64,000 nt of DNA from Pseudoalteromonas luteoviolacea (GTDB taxonomy: Bacteria > Pseudomonadota > Gammaproteobacteria > Enterobacterales > Alteromonadaceae): the NCBI RefSeq assembly GCF_001750165.1, contig NZ_CP015412.1, forward strand, positions 992,001 through 1,056,000, read 5' to 3'. The notes below the pieces were generated by a model. The model saw nothing but the letters and a program-made list of their open reading frames with translations. It ran no database searches and had not been told where the DNA came from. A program made the position numbers and the translations under genes. Position 1 is the stretch's first letter, and each line of letters starts with the position of its first letter. Below, piece by piece: positions 43,297 through 53,047 of the stretch.

Positions 43297-44634
43297 CTAC
43301 AGTAAGCGGTCTTTTAGTTGCGCATAGTGATAATAAGCGTGTTGTCCAAGTCGACTAAACCTTGCAAATGGCATTGCAGGGGCGGGCTTTCTAAAGATTG
43401 GTAATGCTGGCGTGTCATCTGAAACTGTCATTTGCGCTAAGCGCAGTGCTGCCTGCGAACTAAATGCTACACCTGCACCGCAATAACCAATGGCGTAGCC
43501 GACGTTGTCTTCAAAACAAATATGTGGGTGATCATCTAATGCAGCTGCAATGTAACCGTGCCAATAATAGTCAGCATTTAATGATTTAAGGGCGGGAAAG
43601 CCATTGTGCATGGCCCTGGTGAGGTGGGATTGATATTTAACTTTGTCTTGATCTTTGCCATAAACGGCACCTCTTCCTCCAAATAATAATCGGTTGTCCG
43701 GTAAAAGGCGGTAATAGTACTTTAAAGTTCGTGTATCCATCATGACTTGATTAGTATGCAATCCGCTCGCGAGTAACTCATCATTGCTTAAGGGTCGAGT
43801 GACTAGGATACTGCTTAAAATCGGTAGGTATTTTTTATCGAGTGTGGGGTGAAAATACTTATTATTGTAGGCATTTGCAGTGATTAACAGGTTTTTAGAC
43901 CTTAATTGTATGTTATTTACATCAACAATATGATTATCGCCTATTTTAGAGACTCGCTCAGCTAAGCTCTGTTCAAATACGTCAACTCCAGCTTGTTCGG
44001 CCATACGTTTGTATGCAAAAAGCAGCTTAAGAGGGTTTAAGCCAAATCCGTGTTGGTTTCTAATTGCCCCATATATATTGGGCATATTGATATAATTAGC
44101 ACGAAGCTCTTCGACATCAATAAAAGACAGGTGTTCATCAGAGAATATTTTTTTAGCAAACAAAAAACTGTCATACAAAGATGTCATTGCCTTGTGAGAG
44201 TGTGCAATTTTCAGGTAGCCAGACTCTTGTTGGTCACAGTCAATATTATGCGTGCGTATTAACTCCTTTATTCCCGATACACCGCTTTGGTATTCTTGAT
44301 ATACCTGTAAAGCAATATTTTCTCCCCACTGCTTTACCATATTTAGCGGGCTCAATCGGCCTGATGTCGGCAATGCAAACCCTGCATTTCTGGCACTGGC
44401 CCCAAAGCCAACTTGATTCGCTTCTACTACGCAAACACGCTGACTGTATAGCGTAGCTAAGTAGTAAGCGGTGAGTAAACCAGTAAAGCCCCCTCCAATC
44501 ACGATGGAATCATATTGTTTCGATGCTTCTGGTTTTCGTATTGTCTCGTTTTGTGTTAGTTGAGTCGCCCAATAGGTGGAAGGCAAAGGCTGACCTTGGC
44601 AGTTAGCGTAATACAGTGGATCGTAGGTATTCAT
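43297..44634 (-). CDS. FAD-dependent amine/amino acid oxidoreductase (DAO family, PuuB-like)
   Basis: 445 aa: FAD-binding GGGFTGLLTAYYLA near residue 47, VVEANQVGFGASARNAGFA, and a C-terminal GYCGAGVAFSSQAAL. Closest in look to gamma-glutamylputrescine oxidoreductase-like enzymes. Its ATG at 44634 overlaps the stop of the upstream GNAT gene by one base (TGATG), so an acetyltransferase and an amine oxidase-like enzyme are coupled, suggesting polyamine or amino acid metabolism. Confidence 0.87.
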   Translation of the reverse strand: MNTYDPLYYANCQGQPLPSTYWATQLTQNETIRKPEASKQYDSIVIGGGFTGLLTAYYLATLYSQRVCVVEANQVGFGASARNAGFALPTSGRLSPLNMVKQWGENIALQVYQEYQSGVSGIKELIRTHNIDCDQQESGYLKIAHSHKAMTSLYDSFLFAKKIFSDEHLSFIDVEELRANYINMPNIYGAIRNQHGFGLNPLKLLFAYKRMAEQAGVDVFEQSLAERVSKIGDNHIVDVNNIQLRSKNLLITANAYNNKYFHPTLDKKYLPILSSILVTRPLSNDELLASGLHTNQVMMDTRTLKYYYRLLPDNRLLFGGRGAVYGKDQDKVKYQSHLTRAMHNGFPALKSLNADYYWHGYIAAALDDHPHICFEDNVGYAIGYCGAGVAFSSQAALRLAQMTVSDDTPALPIFRKPAPAMPFARFSRLGQHAYYHYAQLKDRLL

Positions 44635-45191
44635 CAAAACTCTAACACCATTTCAGCTGCTTGACAGTGGCATTCGTTACCGCAAATAGGACACTCATAC
44701 CCATCATTTATGCAGTTTTCCAGCCACCTGTCATCGTGCAGCTTTACGAGTTTTCCACCGGACTTGGTAAAGTATTTTACAGCACCATTGCCAGGGCTTT
44801 GCTTCCAAAGATGGGCAACACCTGCTTTGGCCCCTTGCTGTTTTAATACATTTACTGAGGCAGCTAATAATTTTGGCCCAATCCCTTGGCCTTGTGAAAG
44901 AGGATGAATGGCAATGCATTTAAAGTACGCCATAGATTCGATGTCGACAGGCCATTTTGAGGGTGTACACCACCTATCAACAGTCCATTGCTCAGCGCAA
45001 TAAGTCAGTCTAAATCCGACAACCTGATCCAGCTCATTAATTGCAACAAAGGAGGCATTGAGACCATTCTTGAGGCCCATTTGATAAATTTGCTCAAGTT
45101 TTTTGTCGTCTAGATAGTTTTCTCCATGCACTAAGTTTCCAAGCGAAATAACTTGAGAAAAATAATTATGGCTAAGTTGTGTCAGCTTCAT
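44634..45191 (-). CDS. GNAT N-acetyltransferase with cysteine-rich C-terminal tail
   Basis: 185 aa. Acetyl-CoA loop in HPLSQGQGIGPKLLAA, plus KCIAIHPL strand. Unusual C-terminus: YECPICGNECHCQAAEM, with four cysteines and a histidine that could bind zinc. Translationally coupled to the FAD oxidoreductase. Substrate unknown. Confidence 0.82.
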   Translation of the reverse strand: MKLTQLSHNYFSQVISLGNLVHGENYLDDKKLEQIYQMGLKNGLNASFVAINELDQVVGFRLTYCAEQWTVDRWCTPSKWPVDIESMAYFKCIAIHPLSQGQGIGPKLLAASVNVLKQQGAKAGVAHLWKQSPGNGAVKYFTKSGGKLVKLHDDRWLENCINDGYECPICGNECHCQAAEMVLEF

Positions 45192-45288
45192 CGTGTTACT
45201 TATTCTTTTTTCTAATAATATTTCCCTATTTTGCAGAACATAGAGTGATAATCAAGTTTGCAATTGTTCAAAAATTGGGTAATTCACG

Positions 45289-45346
45289 TTGACAGCGATG
45301 TCAATGTGTAATATTTGTTAAATTGATGAACATTGATATTCATCAA
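45289..45346. promoter_or_regulatory. Two dyad-symmetric elements upstream of the chitinase gene
   Basis: First dyad TTGACA-N4-TGTCAA (45289-45304); second TTGATGAA-N8-TTCATCAA (45323-45346), both perfect. Centres are 38 bases apart and the second ends 94 bases before the chitinase ATG. They look like regulator binding sites for chitin-dependent control; the regulator is unknown. Confidence 0.5.
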
Positions 45347-45440
45347 GTCGAAGGCAGCTGGTTACTGCTTTTTAGATACAACATATAAAGACAAATTAAA
45401 TTCTAATTTTATTTAATTCAACAACATGTAAAGGTAAATT

Positions 45441-46910
45441 ATGAATAACTGCAAAATTGGGGTAAGTAAGCTTACCAAAGTCGCCGCTGTGTGTTTGCCA
45501 ATTTTATGCGCGAGCGCATTTACTCACGGTATGAATGTACAGCCTGATCCTAACAACCCCGGTAGCTATGTTGTTTCTAGAGCAGATTTAAACGCCGCTG
45601 AGCAAGCATTAACTGCAGATCCAATGTATGCAATTTGGTCTAAAGCACTTGAAACACGCAGCAATGCAATTGTTGAAGCCATAGTGCCGGGAGCAGCGAG
45701 CAACCCAAGCAATGTAAAACGTGTTGAGCGTGTTTTTGGCCAAGCGGAGTGGAATTTTTTAACGCAAATGGCTGCACCAGAATACACTTACACACGTTTC
45801 TTACGTGCGATTGGTAAGTTTCCAGCATTTTGTGGTGAGTACACAGATGGCCGTAATGCGGATGCTATTTGTAAAAAATCAATCGTGACGGCATTTGCTC
45901 ACTTTGCCCAAGAAACTGGTGGCCATATTTCTAAAGATAATATCTCTGACAACCCCAATAGATTAGAAGAGTGGCAGCAGGCACTGGTGCATGTTCGCGA
46001 GATGGGATGGTCAGAAGGGCAAGGCGGCTATCGCACAGGGTGTGGACAAAATGATTGGCAAAATCGACGTTGGCCATGTGGTGCTGGACAAGGGTATTTT
46101 GGGCGAGGCGCAAAGCAATTATCTTATCACTTCAACTACGGTATGTTTTCTGAAGTGATGTTTGATGGCGATGCAACTGTGCTGTTGAATGATCCAGGCA
46201 GGGTGGCTGATTCATGGTTGAATTTGGCATCTGCTATTTGGTTTTTCTTAACGCCGCAAGCCCCTAAGCCAGCTATGCTACACGTCATCGACAGAACTTG
46301 GGTACCTTCTCAAGTCGAACTCAATGCAGGAATTGGCTATGGTTTTGGTACAACGATTAATGTAATCAATGGTGGTATTGAATGCGGTGAACATAATCGT
46401 TATAAAGGCCAACCGGTCAATCGTATTCGTTACTGGGAAGGGTTATCTCATTATTACAATATTCCAATCGAAACAGATGAAGAGAACACCTGTTGGCAGC
46501 AAACGCCCTTTGGTAGCCTGAATTTAGATGGCGCTAGTGGTGTATTGTACACAAACTGGGAGGCTAATTGGGCCCATTATTCAGATAGACCTGGAGGCCA
46601 TTCATTTGAATGTAAGCTAGTTGGATATCAAACTGCATATTCAGCGCTTGTTCCGGGCGATTATGAAAAGTGTGTGACTAACTTTTACCAATCTCATACA
46701 GGCTGGCCGAGTGTATCTGTAGTTGATACTTTGCCACCAGTGGATGATAAACCACCTGTAGGTGGGGTTAAAGCTTGGGAGAGCAATAAAGTGTATCTTA
46801 AGGGAGATAAAGCGAGCTACCAAAATACAATCTATGAAGCAAAATGGTGGACTCGAGGTGATACCCCAAGCTCCACAAATACCAGTGGACCTTGGAAGGT
46901 AGTTAAGTAA
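45441..46910 (+). CDS. Secreted GH19 chitinase with C-terminal chitin-binding module
   Basis: 489 aa. A signal peptide (through about residue 30) precedes a GH19 lysozyme-like catalytic domain: AHFAQETGGH (acid Glu), MGWSEGQGGYRTGC, and YFGRGAKQLSYHFNYG, with paired cysteines. A Pro-rich linker (PPVDDKPPVGG) leads to a CBM5/12 module (AWESNKVYLKGDKASYQNTI, then YEAKWWTRGD). It hydrolyses chitin outside the cell. GH19 is common in marine Alteromonadales. Two dyads upstream suggest regulation. Confidence 0.92.
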   Translation: MNNCKIGVSKLTKVAAVCLPILCASAFTHGMNVQPDPNNPGSYVVSRADLNAAEQALTADPMYAIWSKALETRSNAIVEAIVPGAASNPSNVKRVERVFGQAEWNFLTQMAAPEYTYTRFLRAIGKFPAFCGEYTDGRNADAICKKSIVTAFAHFAQETGGHISKDNISDNPNRLEEWQQALVHVREMGWSEGQGGYRTGCGQNDWQNRRWPCGAGQGYFGRGAKQLSYHFNYGMFSEVMFDGDATVLLNDPGRVADSWLNLASAIWFFLTPQAPKPAMLHVIDRTWVPSQVELNAGIGYGFGTTINVINGGIECGEHNRYKGQPVNRIRYWEGLSHYYNIPIETDEENTCWQQTPFGSLNLDGASGVLYTNWEANWAHYSDRPGGHSFECKLVGYQTAYSALVPGDYEKCVTNFYQSHTGWPSVSVVDTLPPVDDKPPVGGVKAWESNKVYLKGDKASYQNTIYEAKWWTRGDTPSSTNTSGPWKVVK

Positions 46911-46918
46911 AAAGAGAC

Positions 46919-46939
46919 GGGGAAACCGAGAGTTTCCCC
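46919..46939. terminator. Hairpin between convergent chitinase and lipoprotein genes
   Basis: GGGGAAAC (46919-46926) pairs with GTTTCCCC (46932-46939). A T-rich stretch follows on the minus strand. Confidence 0.6.
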
Positions 46940-46945
46940 CAAAAG

Positions 46946-48310
46946 TTATAGCTTGTGGGTGAGACTGTAGTTGGCCATGTTGTCAAATAGCTTAGACTCA
47001 ACGCGTTTTTCAAAGCTTATCATGCTATTGAGATAGGTCGCCCTCAAGTCATCAAACGTATGCTCTGTATTGAGTGCGCTAAGGCTCAAGGTAACTGATA
47101 AATTGTTAGGCTCAACGTCTGTGACTACATCGCCAAACAGTAAATGTGGAATGGTTTCTTCTCCATCTGTAATTATCTGCCAATTTACTTTACCTTGTAG
47201 GTCGTTATCCCATGCGTAATTGACGGTGACTAGGTTTACTCTGTGATCCACCGCGCTAAAATCTAAAACAGTTGTCTGAGTCTCATCATTTAATGAATTA
47301 ATAAATGACTCATAGGCAGAGGTGAGTACATCATTTAGTTGAATATGAGCAAGCTCTGAAACCTTCCCTTGGTCGCTGACACGACTCATCGCAGTAAAAT
47401 ATGAAGTAAATGACAGATCATCGGTGAGCTGCGTATGATGTGGACGGTTCAAAGATAAATAATTGACCGTTTCTAAGTCATTGAAAATCACAAGTTGGTT
47501 TTTGTCTTTATAAGATGGGTGGGTGTATGCAGCTTGATTAACTATAACAGAATGCACTTCGTCATTACCTAAATATGAAGAGAAGTGAATCGTTTCTTGG
47601 TCATCAAACTGTCTATCATTTAAATCAACCAGAATCCCTGAAGCGGTTAGTTGTTGATCTGATAATGTGATTGTTGCTGCTTTTGATGTATCAAGCACCC
47701 CACCTTGGTAGTCAGTTTCAGATTGCGTAAATACAAGTGTTTGCGCTTGTGTGCTGCAAGTACTTAACTGCGTTTGTGCTTCGGAAAGCGTAATTGGCGT
47801 TGGTGCTACATTAAATACAGTTGAGTTTGGCGTCTGGGCTTTAAGTGTTGTTAAGTCGTACTTGATTGCACTGCATCCACAAGGCTCTTTATCATTAAAA
47901 CTGAAAGTATCGATTTTAAAACCTTCAGATACATTTAATAAGGTTTGAATCTGGAGCTGCTTTTCGCCATTTTCAGACATGGTGTTATATACGAGTGAAA
48001 CATGCTGAGTATTTTCAGGCAGTGTCGATGCTATTTCACCAGAAGGAGATGTTTTCTCAGTAGAAATAAAGCGTCCATCAATACTGTGATAAACGATATC
48101 AGCGACAACTGGCTCACTGCCACATGCACTGCTTTTATAGGTAGTTAATGAAAAGTTAGGCTCTACAGAGACTGGGGGAGTATCTGTGCTTGGCCTATCA
48201 GCAACTTGAGCTGGCTGCTGTGATGAATTACTATCGCTTCCACCACCACATCCTGTGAGATGTATTGCGCTTAATATAGCAATCAAAATTCCATTTTTTT
48301 TAAGATTCAT
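46946..48310 (-). CDS. Lipoprotein of unknown function, tandem paralogue A
   Basis: 454 aa with lipobox (IHLTGCGGGSDSN). Shares with the next gene the central CGCS motif (EPCGCSAIKYDL), the LDTSKAATITLSDQQLTASG stretch and the C-terminus SKLFDNMANYSL, so the two arose by duplication. Beta-rich in look; no catalytic motif recognised. It may be a surface-anchored binding or structural protein. Confidence 0.8.
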   Translation of the reverse strand: MNLKKNGILIAILSAIHLTGCGGGSDSNSSQQPAQVADRPSTDTPPVSVEPNFSLTTYKSSACGSEPVVADIVYHSIDGRFISTEKTSPSGEIASTLPENTQHVSLVYNTMSENGEKQLQIQTLLNVSEGFKIDTFSFNDKEPCGCSAIKYDLTTLKAQTPNSTVFNVAPTPITLSEAQTQLSTCSTQAQTLVFTQSETDYQGGVLDTSKAATITLSDQQLTASGILVDLNDRQFDDQETIHFSSYLGNDEVHSVIVNQAAYTHPSYKDKNQLVIFNDLETVNYLSLNRPHHTQLTDDLSFTSYFTAMSRVSDQGKVSELAHIQLNDVLTSAYESFINSLNDETQTTVLDFSAVDHRVNLVTVNYAWDNDLQGKVNWQIITDGEETIPHLLFGDVVTDVEPNNLSVTLSLSALNTEHTFDDLRATYLNSMISFEKRVESKLFDNMANYSLTHKL

Positions 48311-48485
48311 TATATTTCCTTTTATTATTAATAAATTATCTCTGAAAGATAATAATATAATGTTGTGGTTTATTTTTTAACAGCCTGACCGCTATTATAA
48401 ATAAATACATAATTGAATATTTTATTTATAACTTTTTTATCAGCTAGATTTTGGTTGGTATATTACATACTCTGATTTGAAAGTT

Positions 48486-48510
48486 TGGAAAGAGGCTAAG
48501 CCTCTTTCCA
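48486..48510 (-). terminator. Hairpin after lipoprotein paralogue B
   Basis: Perfect 11-bp stem TGGAAAGAGGC (48486-48496) / GCCTCTTTCCA (48500-48510), 3-base loop, between the two paralogues; the T-run is weak. Confidence 0.65.
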
Positions 48511-48524
48511 TGGTATATTAATTA

Positions 48525-49886
48525 TCACTCGTAAGTTGCAAATGAGTAACTGGCCATACCATCAAATAGTTTAGAGTCTAGACTCTTTTGAAAACTTTCA
48601 GCGCTCTCAAAATAGAGTTCTCGCATATCATCGAAGTTTTGATCTGTATTTAAATCGAGTAAAAGAATCTCTACAGAAACATCATTAAGCGACAGGGATT
48701 CTCGAGGAATAATATGCCCAAATGACAAATCAGGAATGATATCTTGGCCATCGCTAAAGACATGCCAGCTACTATTTCCATGGTTAACATCTGACCAAGT
48801 TGAACTAAATATAAGCGCATCGAGGCGATCATGCGCCGATTTTAAATCCAATACAATGTTATCTGATTCATCTGTTACTGTTTGAATGAAGAAGTCCAAT
48901 ACATTGTCAAACGACTGAGTACTATCAAAGTGTTGTACCTGAACACTATTACCTTGGTTATCTAGACGACTTAATGCATACGAGTGTGTTTTTATGTACC
49001 CATTCCCAGTGTATCGCTCGTCAGATTTTGAAGTAGATAGATAATTGACAGTTGCAAGGTCACTAAAAGTAACTAGCCTATCATGTGACTGTTCAAATGG
49101 TTGGTCAATCTCGGTTTCATTTACAGTCACATTGTATACAGCTTCATTATTAACATAAGATGTTAGGTTGATGTAATAATTTGGCTCAAAACTAAAGATA
49201 CTCAAATCTAATGGGGTACCTGTTGCGGTAAACTGCTCGTCAGATAGCATCAAAGTGGAAGGCTCAGATGTATCGAATAGACCACCTTTATAACCTGCTA
49301 CTGAATGCGTATAAAGTAACCTTTGTTGCTCAGGCACGCATGCATATACCTCAACTTGCCCATTACCTAGGTTGACGTGTGGTGCTACTGCGTTGTGTAA
49401 ATGTGTATTAGGGATTTGTGCACTCAACGTCTCAAGATTATAAATGATGTCGCTACAACCACATGTATTCGGGTCGTTAAAGACGAGCGCATCGACTTCA
49501 AAACCATTTTGAATATTTAGTACAGTTTGTATTTGGGTATGGAGTACGTTTTGGTTATCTGTCGTTTTTAGAATAAATGAGGCATGCCTCGCATTTTCAG
49601 GAATGCCAGTGTCTAGTTGTCCGCTAGAGTTGGTTTTAAAGCTTGAAACAAATGCACCACTTCCATCGTGAAATACCACATCTGCAGAAATGGGTGCAGA
49701 GTTACATTGATTTTTTTTGATTGTTTTTATGGTTAAAGGCGCAAGAGTTGTTGATTCGATAGTCGGTGTAGGCCTTGTTTCTACATTAGGTGTAGGTGCA
49801 CTGTTATTACTGCCCCCCCCACCACATCCAGTTAGTTGAATCGCAGAGATAACGGCCAGCAAAAGTGCATTGTATTTGAGTTTCAC
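48525..49886 (-). CDS. Lipoprotein of unknown function, tandem paralogue B
   Basis: 453 aa with lipobox (IQLTGCGGGGSNNS). Matches paralogue A along its length: NTCGCSDIIYNL, FDTSEPSTLMLSDEQFTATG and SKLFDGMASYSF. A separate terminator lies between them, so each may be transcribed alone. Function unknown. Confidence 0.8.
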   Translation of the reverse strand: MKLKYNALLLAVISAIQLTGCGGGGSNNSAPTPNVETRPTPTIESTTLAPLTIKTIKKNQCNSAPISADVVFHDGSGAFVSSFKTNSSGQLDTGIPENARHASFILKTTDNQNVLHTQIQTVLNIQNGFEVDALVFNDPNTCGCSDIIYNLETLSAQIPNTHLHNAVAPHVNLGNGQVEVYACVPEQQRLLYTHSVAGYKGGLFDTSEPSTLMLSDEQFTATGTPLDLSIFSFEPNYYINLTSYVNNEAVYNVTVNETEIDQPFEQSHDRLVTFSDLATVNYLSTSKSDERYTGNGYIKTHSYALSRLDNQGNSVQVQHFDSTQSFDNVLDFFIQTVTDESDNIVLDLKSAHDRLDALIFSSTWSDVNHGNSSWHVFSDGQDIIPDLSFGHIIPRESLSLNDVSVEILLLDLNTDQNFDDMRELYFESAESFQKSLDSKLFDGMASYSFATYE

Positions 49887-49998
49887 AATAATTCCTTTAG
49901 ATATTAATTTCCCAAAACGGAACCATACCTCAAGTTGTTAACTTTTGGAAATAAAATCACAATAGTTATTAATATGTTCATTGTTTTTAGTTAAAAAA

Positions 49999-50030
49999 GA
50001 ACTAAAGGCATGGCCTTTTACCTTTAGTTC
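49999..50030 (-). terminator. Rho-independent terminator after the FG-GAP gene
   Basis: Perfect 10-bp stem GAACTAAAGG (49999-50008) / CCTTTAGTTC (50021-50030); on the minus strand it runs into TTTTTT. Confidence 0.85.
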
Positions 50031-50044
50031 ATTCTAAATTATTT

Positions 50045-51427
50045 CTAATTTAATAGTGTTTCTATTTTGACTTGGCCTTGTTTATCTTCGTATTTAAAAA
50101 CAAAATCTTTTTTGCCATTTTCATCTATATCTACCAGCACAATATCATTTGGGTTCTTAGGGAGAGGGTGATTGATTTTCTTACGCTCTTTGCCTAATAA
50201 ACTTTGAGACGTACCAAAATATATACTCAAAGTTTCGTCGCCAGACTTAAAAACTAGATCATGTTTTTTGTCACCGTTTATATCTCCAGTATAATAAGGC
50301 ATGCCTTGCATTGATCGTTTCATATCAATTTCAAGTTCGACTTCTTTTTCTGTACTTGGAGTTGTTTTGAATAGAGTATGTGGATGTTGTTTAAAGAAAT
50401 GCATATCAACGTCAATATCTGCTTTGCCTCCGCCAAGTGCCATCGCAGCAATGGTTGTTAAGCCGATGTCGACATTGAGTGTTTGCAAATCAAGTAAACC
50501 GTCGCCATCAAAGTCATATTCGATTCGCATTCCCCCAGCACCTATCGTGTGAGGCAGCTTTATTGCGCCAGAGTTAAACCCTTTGGGTTGCCCAAGATAT
50601 AAATCATATTCTACTTTGGCCTCCAGGCCCGATATACCCTCGGTAACAGGCCGTATTCTAGTGACTAAATCCAAATGTCCATCTTGGTTAATGTCTAACA
50701 AATCTTGTGTTGTTCTGATGCGTTTACCTGCTATTTTTCCAAATGTGGAGGGGAGGTGAATATAATCTACCTTGTCTGCGAAACCCGATTTGTTGCCATA
50801 AAGCACGGCGATTTCTTGGCGTGTGCGAAAAACTAAATCAGAGAATCCGTCAGCATTGAAGTCATGAACCGTTGGTAGAGAAGTAAAGTTAGTGCTGATC
50901 TCGAGCGACTCGTTGTAAGTATGGCTTCTCAAGGGTAAATTATACTCAAAATTATGCTTTTCAAATTGCCCATTTGATTGCTGAATAAAGAGCTCATTTT
51001 GCGTAAACCCAGGTAGGTAGATATCACTTAAACCATCGTTATTGACATCCAATACAAACTCTAACTTCTCAAAGTTATCCACTTGTAAGCGTGTGAGTAA
51101 GCTATCTGACTCAACGAGTCGCGTTGTTTTGTTCGGTGTTACCGCATAAACACCGCTATTATCTAAAACAAATGCTTGCACCTCTTTTGAGTTTGCAATA
51201 TACCCATAATGAAAACCTTTTGATGTGGCGCTGATTGGCAATTTTTGAGAAGAATTGAGACTTAAGTCGATACGTTCTAACGCTTTTTTCTCTGTATTGA
51301 CGGCGAAAACGATGGGGGAGTCTGTTAAGAGTAGCGGGCTATCAGTCTCTATTTTGAGTGGCAGTTGTGCACCATATGCATGGCTTGATAAGATGATCCC
51401 AGTTGCCAAAATAGCTTTATATTTCAT
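50045..51427 (-). CDS. Secreted FG-GAP/VCBS repeat protein
   Basis: 460 aa, signal peptide ending SHAYGA. At least six calcium-binding FG-GAP type motifs (DVNNDGLSDIYL, DFNADGFSDLVF, DINQDGHLDLVT, DFDGDGLLDLQ, DINGDKKHDLVF, DIDENGKKDFVF) build an integrin-like beta-propeller. Such proteins bind surfaces or polysaccharides. ATG 51427 has GGAG eight bases upstream, so the longer start at 51439 is rejected. Neighbours are secreted proteins on the same strand. Confidence 0.85.
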   Translation of the reverse strand: MKYKAILATGIILSSHAYGAQLPLKIETDSPLLLTDSPIVFAVNTEKKALERIDLSLNSSQKLPISATSKGFHYGYIANSKEVQAFVLDNSGVYAVTPNKTTRLVESDSLLTRLQVDNFEKLEFVLDVNNDGLSDIYLPGFTQNELFIQQSNGQFEKHNFEYNLPLRSHTYNESLEISTNFTSLPTVHDFNADGFSDLVFRTRQEIAVLYGNKSGFADKVDYIHLPSTFGKIAGKRIRTTQDLLDINQDGHLDLVTRIRPVTEGISGLEAKVEYDLYLGQPKGFNSGAIKLPHTIGAGGMRIEYDFDGDGLLDLQTLNVDIGLTTIAAMALGGGKADIDVDMHFFKQHPHTLFKTTPSTEKEVELEIDMKRSMQGMPYYTGDINGDKKHDLVFKSGDETLSIYFGTSQSLLGKERKKINHPLPKNPNDIVLVDIDENGKKDFVFKYEDKQGQVKIETLLN

Positions 51428-51715
51428 CACTTTCTCCAAGTCGCAAGTTTACTCTTGACGAGTAAAAAAGGTTTTATCTGTTTGTTTTTTTATTTCTTAT
51501 TACCGCTTTGAATGACTGAAATCATCCTTAGTTTGGTATTCGTCTTATTTGGTCACAAATAGTTCGAATTTGATACTATGTGAGCAGTCTTAGGCGCGCA
51601 ATATAGAGGTTGTAATTATTTGTGACGACCTGTGTGAAAAGGGGGAAATTGAGTGGTGTAAGGCCCATAAAAGCGCTACAATTCGCGCCTTGTACTTCAC
51701 ACATGAGAAACCACC

Positions 51716-52942
51716 GTGAGAGCACCTCGTCAATTGCTAGAGAGCTTAAATAGCGCCTTATTGCAGGCTTCAACATTAGAACAATATGCCGACAAAATAG
51801 TACAGCATCACTTGCAGGCAAATGCTGCTTGGACTATCGAACAACGCGCATATTTTGTTACAACTCTCTACGATTTGATCCGTCATAGCCGAAAGCTTTG
51901 TTGGGGGCTAGGTCGTCGAGATTTAGTTGACTCTGTTACAGGGTTAAATTCTGATGATGTGTGGCATATGTGGGGCGCATACACTTTGTTAAGTGGTCAA
52001 ACTCTCCCTGAAATGTCGGAAGTATCATCGCTGAGCCTTGAGGATATTGAAACAGAGCTTGCCTGTGCGCCTGAAGACGTTTTGTTGAGCATACCTGCTT
52101 GGTTAGGCGAGCGGGCGAGAAAAGAGTTAGGTACTGAATGGGCTCAAATTGCAAGTGCGTTAAATAAACCAGCTGAGCATTATATAAGAGTGAACTCACT
52201 TAAAAGTGATGTGGTAAGCGTTAAAGAAAGCTTGGCTAAAGAGCAAATAATTGCAGCCTCGGTTGATGGCCTTCCTAACACTCTTAAAGTTGAAAAGATG
52301 GGGTACTTATTCAGAACGGATGCATTTCAACAGGGCCACTTTGAGATGCAAGATGCTGGATCTCAGCAAATTGCATGTTTACTCGACGTAAAGCCCGGCA
52401 TGAAAGTGGTTGATGCATGTGCTGGAGCTGGTGGTAAAAGTTTGCACATTGCTGCATTACTCGAAAATAAAGGGCGTTTGTTATCTTTAGATATTCATCA
52501 ACACAAGCTGGATATATTAAAAAAACGTGCAAAGCGCGCAGGCTCGCATGTGATAGAGACGCGCTTAATTCAAAATAGTAAAACGATTAAAAGGCAAAAA
52601 GAGAAGTTTGATCGAGTGCTGTTAGATGTGCCTTGTTCTGGCACTGGCATATTTCGTCGCAACCCCGATGCAAAGTGGCACTTGAATGAGCAAAATGTCG
52701 ATGAACTCATTGCTTTACAAAAAGATATTTTGCAGCGATATAGTCAAATGTGTCGTGTTGGTGGCAAGCTGGTCTATGCGACTTGTTCTGTTTTACCCTC
52801 TGAAAATGGGCAACAAGTAAAAGCATTTTTAGCCAACAATTCAAATTGGGCCTTAGAAGAGGAGCTCAGTTTAGTCCCTGGTGTAAATAGTGAATATGAT
52901 GGCTTTTACGGTGCAGTATTAGTAAAAAATGATATTTCGTGA
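51716..52942 (+). CDS. RsmB/NSUN-type RNA cytosine-5 methyltransferase
   Basis: 408 aa. N-terminal NusB-like helical part, then Fmu-type methyltransferase: SAM site VVDACAGAGGKSLHIA, LLDVPCSGTGIFRRNPDAKW (motif IV Cys) and YATCSVLPSENGQQV (motif VI nucleophile Cys). It methylates C5 of cytosine in rRNA or tRNA. It differs from canonical RsmB in length and start, so the exact target is uncertain. The start is GTG 51716. Confidence 0.87.
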   Translation: MRAPRQLLESLNSALLQASTLEQYADKIVQHHLQANAAWTIEQRAYFVTTLYDLIRHSRKLCWGLGRRDLVDSVTGLNSDDVWHMWGAYTLLSGQTLPEMSEVSSLSLEDIETELACAPEDVLLSIPAWLGERARKELGTEWAQIASALNKPAEHYIRVNSLKSDVVSVKESLAKEQIIAASVDGLPNTLKVEKMGYLFRTDAFQQGHFEMQDAGSQQIACLLDVKPGMKVVDACAGAGGKSLHIAALLENKGRLLSLDIHQHKLDILKKRAKRAGSHVIETRLIQNSKTIKRQKEKFDRVLLDVPCSGTGIFRRNPDAKWHLNEQNVDELIALQKDILQRYSQMCRVGGKLVYATCSVLPSENGQQVKAFLANNSNWALEEELSLVPGVNSEYDGFYGAVLVKNDIS

Positions 52943-53047
52943 GCCATGGGGTTGAAGTTACACACTTTCGACCCAACAAAAACAGTATCTTACTGGGCGC
53001 GGATTTGGCTGCGCCTAGCGAACACATTAATTGTTTAAGGTTTGACT

